Shown here piece after piece: positions 1 to 6,181 of a stretch of 6,181 nucleotides of DNA. The position numbers and the translations under genes are program-made. Location: NCBI GenBank assembly GCA_023451855.1, contig JAEXXY010000037.1, positions 1 through 6,181 on the forward strand, in the 5' to 3' direction. Source of the stretch: Actinomycetes bacterium. GTDB lineage: Bacteria > Actinomycetota > Actinomycetes > Actinomycetales > Dermatophilaceae. The notes below the pieces were generated by a model. That model was not told where the DNA came from and searched no databases. It was given only the letters and a program-made list of their open reading frames with translations. Every line of letters begins with the position of its first letter. The stretch's first letter is position 1.

Positions 1-1
1 C

Positions 2-307
2 GCTACGCCCCCGCGCCCCGACGCGCACGTGGTGCTGCGCCGCACCGGCGGGTTCGCCGGGCAGGTCCGGGAGCGGCGGGTGGCCATCGGCGAGCTGTCC
101 GAACGCGACCAGAAGGACTGGCAGCACCTGCTCGCCGCCCCGACGCTCCAGCGCATCGCCGCCACGACCGAGGGCACCCACCCCGACGCGTTCATCTACT
201 CCGTCGTGTGCGACGAGGCCGGCTGCGACGTGACGATCCAGGAGCCGCACCTGCCCGAGGCCATCCACTCCCTCTTCGAGCGCACCCTCGACCCGCGCGA
301 CGACTGA
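2..307 (+). CDS. Protealysin-inhibitor emfourin-like protein (5' partial)
   Basis: Small soluble protein resembling the emfourin family, proteinaceous inhibitors of protealysin-type (M4) metallopeptidases that are usually encoded next to their target protease. The hallmarks visible are RRTGGFAGQVR near the N-terminus, PDAFIYSV in the middle and a closing VTIQEPHLPEAIHSLF segment, in the order and over the roughly 90-100 residues expected for the family. There is no signal peptide or membrane segment, which suits a cytoplasmic inhibitor. The frame is open to the left edge. The first in-window start is GTG at 29, which would begin MVLRRTGG, but no Shine-Dalgarno sequence precedes it and the Pro-rich stretch before it (ATPPRPDAH) is in frame. 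The gene may therefore start outside the window or be the C-terminal domain of a protease fusion. The stop is TGA at 305-307. Two cysteines (VVCDEAGCDV) are unremarkable in a cytoplasmic protein. Family assignment is from motif recognition; the partner protease is inferred, not seen. Confidence 0.72.
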   Translation, partial: ATPPRPDAHVVLRRTGGFAGQVRERRVAIGELSERDQKDWQHLLAAPTLQRIAATTEGTHPDAFIYSVVCDEAGCDVTIQEPHLPEAIHSLFERTLDPRDD

Positions 308-351
308 CCGGCCCGGCCCGGCCCCGCTGAACCCGATCCGTACCGTCTCGT

Positions 352-369
352 CGGGTCGGTCACGACCCG
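352..369 (+). terminator. Possible hairpin terminator after emfourin-like gene
   Basis: CGGGTCG (352-358) and CGACCCG (363-369) form a perfect 7-bp GC-rich stem with a 4-nt loop, 45 nt past the stop of the upstream gene. No U-tract follows, so it is not a canonical intrinsic terminator, although U-less hairpins are often proposed as terminators in actinobacteria. An alternative pairing of ACCCGA (331-336) with TCGGGT (351-356) competes with it, and a second small palindrome (CATCGG/CCGATG, 373-386) follows immediately. Confidence 0.3.
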
Positions 370-477
370 TGTCATCGGGGCCGATGCCTGTGGATTCCGG
401 GGCGTCGAGGCGTCCCGAACCGGTCGAGGACGCCGAGTCGAGAGAAGGCACCTGAGGCGCGCTGGGGGGCCGGGTCG

Positions 478-496
478 TGATCCTCCCCCCGGATCA
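478..496. promoter_or_regulatory. Perfect inverted repeat TGATCC-N7-GGATCA upstream of gyrB promoter
   Basis: TGATCC (478-483) and GGATCA (491-496) are exact reverse complements separated by TCCCCCC. The repeat lies about 70-85 bp upstream of the predicted -10 box, a reasonable place for a regulator binding site, and the symmetry suits a dimeric protein. The same DNA could instead form part of an RNA structure if transcription begins further upstream. No known regulator consensus was recognised, so an operator role is inference. Confidence 0.25.
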
Positions 497-540
497 GCGG
501 GGTTTCGGGCCGGAAAAGTGCCCTCCCGGGCGTTTGCGGG

Positions 541-577
541 GCACAGTCGAGGCCCTGCGACCGGTAGAATGAGAGGG
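541..577 (+). promoter_or_regulatory. Predicted gyrB(A) promoter
   Basis: TAGAAT at 565-570 matches the TANNNT -10 consensus of actinobacterial housekeeping sigma factors and stands out in very GC-rich DNA. Transcription would start around 577. The -35 region is weak: GCACAG (541-546, 18-bp spacing) or CACAGT (543-548, 16-bp spacing) are the best candidates and neither resembles TTGACA well. Supercoiling-sensitive gyrase promoters are commonly non-ideal, but that link is inference here. Confidence 0.5.
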
Positions 578-685
578 ACTCGGCTCGACCGTGCCGTCTG
601 ACACGGGCGGGCCGTCCCGATGTCACCGACCGGTGGCACGACGCGGGTCGCCGGCGTGACCAGGCGCACCCGCGTCGACGTGTGA

Positions 686-692
686 AGAGGAG
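686..692 (+). promoter_or_regulatory. gyrB ribosome binding site, decides the start
   Basis: An AG-rich run with core AGGAG (688-692) sits 4 nt before GTG at 697. The more upstream in-frame GTG at 682 would place this purine run inside its own first codons and has no Shine-Dalgarno sequence before it, so 697 is preferred. The 4-nt spacing is a little short. Confidence 0.65.
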
Positions 693-696
693 AGAC

Positions 697-2892
697 GTGT
701 CCGAGGCCGACCAGACGCCCCAGAATCCCATCGACCCCGAGGCCTCGGCAGTCACCCCCGCCGACTCTGCCGACTCTGCCGGCTCCCCCGACGCGACCGA
801 CGCTGCAGTGGCGGCCCCGGCGGACCTGCGGCCCAACGGCGTCGACTACGACGCGAGTGCGATCACGGTCCTCGAGGGGCTCGAGGCGGTCCGCAAGCGT
901 CCGGGCATGTACATCGGCTCCACGGGTGAGCGCGGCCTGCACCACCTCGTCTACGAGATCGTCGACAACTCCGTCGACGAGGCCCTCGCCGGGTACGCCA
1001 CGCAGATCGACGTCACGCTCCTGGCCGACGGGGGCGTCCGCGTCAAGGACAACGGTCGAGGCATCCCCACCGACATCCACCCGGTCGAGAAGATCAGCGC
1101 CGTCGAGCTCGTCCTGACCCAGCTGCACGCCGGCGGCAAGTTCGGTGGCGGTGGCTACAAGGTGTCCGGTGGCCTGCACGGCGTCGGGTCCTCGGTCGTC
1201 AACGCGCTGTCGACGACGCTCAAGGCCGCCGTGCGCCAGAAGGGCCACGTGCACCGGATGAGCTTCTCCATGGGCGTGCCCGACGGGCCGCTGCGCCAGG
1301 AGGAGGCCACCGACGAGACCGGCACGACCATCACGTTCTGGGCCAACCCCGACATCTTCGACACGACGACCTACGACTTCGAGACGCTGCGCGCGCGCTT
1401 CCAGCAGACCGCGTTCCTCAACAAGGGGCTGACGATCAGCCTCACCGACGAGCGCGTCGAGGCCTCCGGCGAGGACGACGTCGACCTCGACGGCGTCGAG
1501 TCCGACCTCACCGAGGTGGAGGCGAGCGACGAGGACGACACCGCGGCCGACGCGTCGGGCGCGGCCGGCGAGAAGAAGACCGTCACGGCCAAGAAGGTCA
1601 CCTACCGCTACGACGGCGGCCTCGTCGACTACGTCAACCACATCAACAGCAGCAAGCGCAGCGAGCCGGTGCACCCCGACGTCATCTCGCTCGAGACCGA
1701 GGACTCCGAGCGGATGCTCTCCCTCGAGCTGGCGATGCAGTGGACCACGGCGTACTCCGAGTCGGTCCACACCTACGCCAACAACATCAACACCCACGAG
1801 GGCGGCACCCACGAGGAGGGCTTCCGCGCGGCGCTGACCAAGCTGGTCAACGACTTCGCCCGCAAGCAGAACCTGCTCAAGGAGAAGGACGAGAACCTCA
1901 CCGGCGACGACATCCGCGAGGGCCTGACCGCCGTCATCTCGGTCAAGCTCGGCGAGCCGCAGTTCGAGGGCCAGACCAAGACCAAGCTCGGCAACTCCGA
2001 GGTCAAGGGATTCGTGCAGCGCGCCATGACCGACGAGTTCGGCCACTGGCTCGAGGCGCACCCGAACGAGGGCAAGGACATCGTCCGCAAGTCGGTCCAG
2101 GCCGCGGCGGCCCGGATGGCCGCACGCAAGGCCCGCGAGGCGACCCGGCGCAAGGGCCTGCTCGAGTCGGGCGGCCTGCCGGGCAAGCTCAAGGACTGCC
2201 AGAGCAAGGACCCGAGCCGCTCCGAGGTGTTCATCGTCGAGGGCGACAGCGCCGGCGGCTCGGCCACCCAGGCCCGCGACCCGCACACGCAGGCGATCCT
2301 GCCGATCCGCGGCAAGATCCTCAACGTCGAGAAGGCGCGCATCGACAAGATCCTCGCCAACAACGAGGTCCAGGCGCTCATCTCGGCGTTCGGCACCGGC
2401 ATCGGCGAGGACTTCGACCTCGCCAAGGCGCGGTACCACAAGATCGTGCTCATGGCCGACGCCGACGTCGACGGCATGCACATCCGCACCCTGCTGCTGA
2501 CGCTGCTCTTCCGGTTCATGCGCCCGCTCATCGAGGCCGGCTACGTCTACCTCGCGCAGCCGCCGCTGTTCCGCCTCCGGTGGAGCAACGCCGACCACCA
2601 GTTCGCCTACTCCGACAAGGAGCGCGACGGGCTGAAGAAGCTCGGCGAGGAGAAGGGCTGGCGCCTGCCGAAGGACAACCCGATCCAGCGCTACAAGGGC
2701 CTCGGCGAGATGAACTACCAGGAGCTCGGCGAGACGACGATGGACCAGACCACCCGCACCCTGCTGCAGGTCACGCTCGACGACGCCGCCAAGGCCGACG
2801 AGGTGTTCGCCGTGCTCATGGGTGAGGACGTCGAGTCGCGGCGCACCTTCATCCAGAAGAACGCGCACGACGTGAAGTTCCTCGACATCTGA
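697..2892 (+). CDS. gyrB: DNA gyrase subunit B
   Basis: ATPase subunit of DNA gyrase (type IIA topoisomerase, cytoplasm, A2B2 complex), which couples ATP hydrolysis to negative supercoiling. Starting at GTG 697 gives 731 residues, longer than the mycobacterial protein. Order: acidic disordered tail 1-49; GHKL ATPase domain with catalytic Glu87 and Asn91 (YEIVDN, 86-91), DNGRGIP (118-124) and the ATP-lid glycines GGLHGVG (158-164); transducer domain with the QTK loop (426-428); TOPRIM with EGDSAGG (515-521) and DADVDG (588-593), whose acidic residues bind Mg; QRYKGLGEM near 664-672; typical end DVKFLDI. An acidic insert (about 259-292, 15 Asp/Glu) interrupts the transducer region, where other actinobacterial GyrB proteins also carry a loop. 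All catalytic motifs are intact with no frameshift. The alternative start at 682 would add five residues. The gene lies 121 bp upstream of gyrA and is probably co-transcribed with it. Topoisomerase IV ParE is excluded by the actinobacterial GyrB-like sequence and the adjacent gyrA. Confidence 0.97.
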   Translation: MSEADQTPQNPIDPEASAVTPADSADSAGSPDATDAAVAAPADLRPNGVDYDASAITVLEGLEAVRKRPGMYIGSTGERGLHHLVYEIVDNSVDEALAGYATQIDVTLLADGGVRVKDNGRGIPTDIHPVEKISAVELVLTQLHAGGKFGGGGYKVSGGLHGVGSSVVNALSTTLKAAVRQKGHVHRMSFSMGVPDGPLRQEEATDETGTTITFWANPDIFDTTTYDFETLRARFQQTAFLNKGLTISLTDERVEASGEDDVDLDGVESDLTEVEASDEDDTAADASGAAGEKKTVTAKKVTYRYDGGLVDYVNHINSSKRSEPVHPDVISLETEDSERMLSLELAMQWTTAYSESVHTYANNINTHEGGTHEEGFRAALTKLVNDFARKQNLLKEKDENLTGDDIREGLTAVISVKLGEPQFEGQTKTKLGNSEVKGFVQRAMTDEFGHWLEAHPNEGKDIVRKSVQAAAARMAARKAREATRRKGLLESGGLPGKLKDCQSKDPSRSEVFIVEGDSAGGSATQARDPHTQAILPIRGKILNVEKARIDKILANNEVQALISAFGTGIGEDFDLAKARYHKIVLMADADVDGMHIRTLLLTLLFRFMRPLIEAGYVYLAQPPLFRLRWSNADHQFAYSDKERDGLKKLGEEKGWRLPKDNPIQRYKGLGEMNYQELGETTMDQTTRTLLQVTLDDAAKADEVFAVLMGEDVESRRTFIQKNAHDVKFLDI
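760..780 (+). repeat. Short tandem repeat in gyrB N-terminal tail
   Basis: The 9-bp unit GCCGACTCT occurs twice in perfect tandem (760-768, 769-777) followed by a third partial GCC. It is in frame and encodes ADSADSA in the disordered tail. Unit length is a multiple of three, so slippage would change tail length without a frameshift. Confidence 0.7.
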
Positions 2893-2902
2893 CCAGCCCG
2901 AG

Positions 2903-2923
2903 GCGGCGGCTCCCGGACGCCGC
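2903..2923 (+). repeat. GC-rich hairpin in gyrB-gyrA spacer
   Basis: GCGGCG (2903-2908) pairs with CGCCGC (2918-2923) across a 9-nt loop, beginning 10 nt after the gyrB stop. There is no U-tract. It could attenuate transcription into gyrA or protect the gyrB 3' end, or simply reflect base composition. Confidence 0.3.
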
Positions 2924-2927
2924 GCGC

Positions 2928-2947
2928 GACGTTCCACGTGAAACGTC
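2928..2947. other. parS: parS-like ParB-binding site
   Basis: The core GTTCCACGTGAAAC (2931-2944) matches 13 of 14 positions of the conserved chromosomal parS core GTTTCACGTGAAAC; the single difference is C for T at 2934. The symmetry extends outward to a 20-bp palindrome, GACGTTCCACGTGAAACGTC, with only one mismatched pair (2934/2941). parS sites cluster around the origin in actinobacteria, where ParB binds, spreads and loads SMC for chromosome segregation, and gyrB-gyrA normally lies near oriC. No second site of this quality was found in the window. The match is seen directly; ParB binding is inferred. Confidence 0.85.
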
Positions 2948-3001
2948 CGCCCGTCCCGGCGCCGCCCCTCCCCCCACGCATCCCAATCCGACCGACAGAC
3001 A

Positions 3002-3007
3002 AGAGGA
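3002..3007 (+). promoter_or_regulatory. gyrA ribosome binding site
   Basis: AGAGGA lies 6 nt before GTG at 3014 and supports that start. A later in-frame GTG at 3122 has no comparable purine-rich sequence before it, so the long N-terminal extension of GyrA appears real. Confidence 0.65.
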
Positions 3008-3013
3008 TCTGAC

Positions 3014-5763
<2,750 letters not shown>

Positions 5764-5767
<4 letters not shown>

Positions 5768-6181
5768 GCGCGACGAGCTCTGACCGCCCGCTCGGTGCGA
5801 CGGGGTACGGCGCGGGTCCGTCCATGAGCAAGGGCAGCCCGACCTCGGGTGGCTCGACGCCTCCCGCTGGGGGCTCGTCCGGGTCCTCGTCGGCCTCACA
5901 GTCCTCGGCGTCGCCCGCCGCATCCGCTGGCACCAACGACGCGACGATGAGCTCGGGCGCCGACTACTACGGCAGCGGGTCGCCCTACACGTCCGGCTCG
6001 ACGGCCGCGTTCAGCAGCTCGAGCGGCTCTTCGGGCTCCAGCGGCGCCTCGGGCGCGGCGCGCTCCGGCGGCGCGAACGACACGTCGCTGTCGCGAGGCG
6101 CGGTGACGACGCGCACAGGCCCGCAGCCGCGTGTCGGCGGTGCCGGCGCGTCTGGAAACTCGGGAGCCCAAGGGACCGGCC
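5764..6181 (+). CDS. Ser/Gly-rich N-terminus of probable DUF3566 membrane protein (3' partial)
   Basis: The reading frame opens with ATG at 5764, overlapping the gyrA TGA by ATGA, and stays open for 139 codons to the window edge. The visible part is very rich in Ser, Gly, Ala and Thr, with few hydrophobic or charged residues and no signal peptide or membrane helix; it should be disordered. In actinobacteria the gene directly after gyrA commonly encodes a protein with a long Ser/Gly/Pro/Ala-rich N-terminal region and a C-terminal DUF3566 membrane domain (as at Rv0007 of M. tuberculosis), often followed by tRNA-Ile and tRNA-Ala. The identity is therefore inferred from position and composition; the diagnostic domain lies beyond the window. 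Codon use is slightly relaxed (TCA, ACA, GGA, CGA, CAA), as expected for an unconstrained linker. Function of DUF3566 is unknown. Confidence 0.7.

Larger units (their letters stand above)
308..696. other. Intergenic region and gyrB leader
   Basis: This 389-bp stretch has no convincing gene on either strand. It starts with three tandem GGCCC units (310-324), followed by a hairpin that could end the upstream transcript. The middle part carries the inverted repeat at 478-496 and a competing G6/C6 pairing (464-469 with 485-490). The -10 box TAGAAT lies at 565-570, and from about 577 a leader of roughly 120 nt leads to the gyrB start. The leader can fold locally: 600-607 pairs with 616-624 with one bulged A. 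No riboswitch or leader peptide was recognised. Confidence 0.7.

Noticed and set aside
20..40. Second CACGTG-containing site (GCACGTGG) as another parS, also GGCCACGTGCAC near 1243
   Set aside because: The flanks do not match the GTTT/AAAC arms of parS; only the central hexamer is shared.
389..397. DnaA-box-like TGTGGATTC
   Set aside because: Only 7 of 9 match to TGTGGATAA and isolated; a real origin or DnaA-regulated promoter would be expected to show clusters or better matches.
372..836. Minus-strand open frame of 154 codons across the gyrB upstream region
   Set aside because: Composition is that of a shadow frame, its start lies within gyrB coding sequence, and no family resemblance is seen.
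1740..2825. Same-strand frame-shifted open frames inside gyrB and gyrA (also 3132-3965 and 4068-4943)
   Set aside because: Products are Arg/Pro/Gly- or Ser/Arg/Thr-rich, have no motifs, and lie wholly within intact, conserved gyrase genes.

Overview
The window comes from a high-GC actinobacterial chromosome, close to the replication origin. It carries gyrB and gyrA, the two subunits of DNA gyrase, flanked by an emfourin-like gene and the start of what is probably a DUF3566 membrane protein gene. Evidence for the lineage is the strong G/C bias at third codon positions, GTG starts, actinobacterial-type gyrase sequences (an acidic insert in the GyrB transducer region; QK-type GyrA box), and the order gyrB-gyrA-Ser/Gly-rich ORF, which is the standard actinobacterial arrangement. 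Micrococcales, possibly the Intrasporangiaceae/Dermatophilaceae group, is my best guess from memory of related proteins; the sequence alone does not prove it.

Layout. 2-307 (+): 3' portion of a small gene of the protealysin-inhibitor emfourin family, open to the left edge. 308-696: a 389-bp non-coding region holding a possible hairpin terminator, a perfect 6-bp inverted repeat (478-496), a good -10 box (TAGAAT, 565-570) and a roughly 120-nt leader that ends in the gyrB ribosome binding site. 697-2892 (+): complete gyrB. 2893-3013: a 121-bp spacer with a GC-rich hairpin and, most notably, a near-consensus parS site for ParB (GTTCCACGTGAAAC, 2931-2944). 3014-5767 (+): complete gyrA. 5764-edge (+): start of a Ser/Gly-rich ORF that overlaps the gyrA stop by ATGA and has a strong Shine-Dalgarno sequence.

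How it works together. GyrB supplies the ATPase and TOPRIM metal site, GyrA the catalytic tyrosine and the DNA-wrapping C-terminal domain; the A2B2 enzyme introduces negative supercoils. The parS site between them would load ParB/SMC for origin segregation, matching the origin-proximal position. The downstream ORF appears translationally coupled to gyrA. The emfourin-like gene is out of place: recF-dciA usually precedes gyrB in actinobacteria.

No new multi-gene system is visible. The points most worth a second look are the intergenic parS site, the R-to-P change in the GyrA box (QKPGGKG), the acidic disordered extensions on both gyrase subunits, the emfourin gene beside gyrB, and the inverted repeat upstream of the gyrB promoter.
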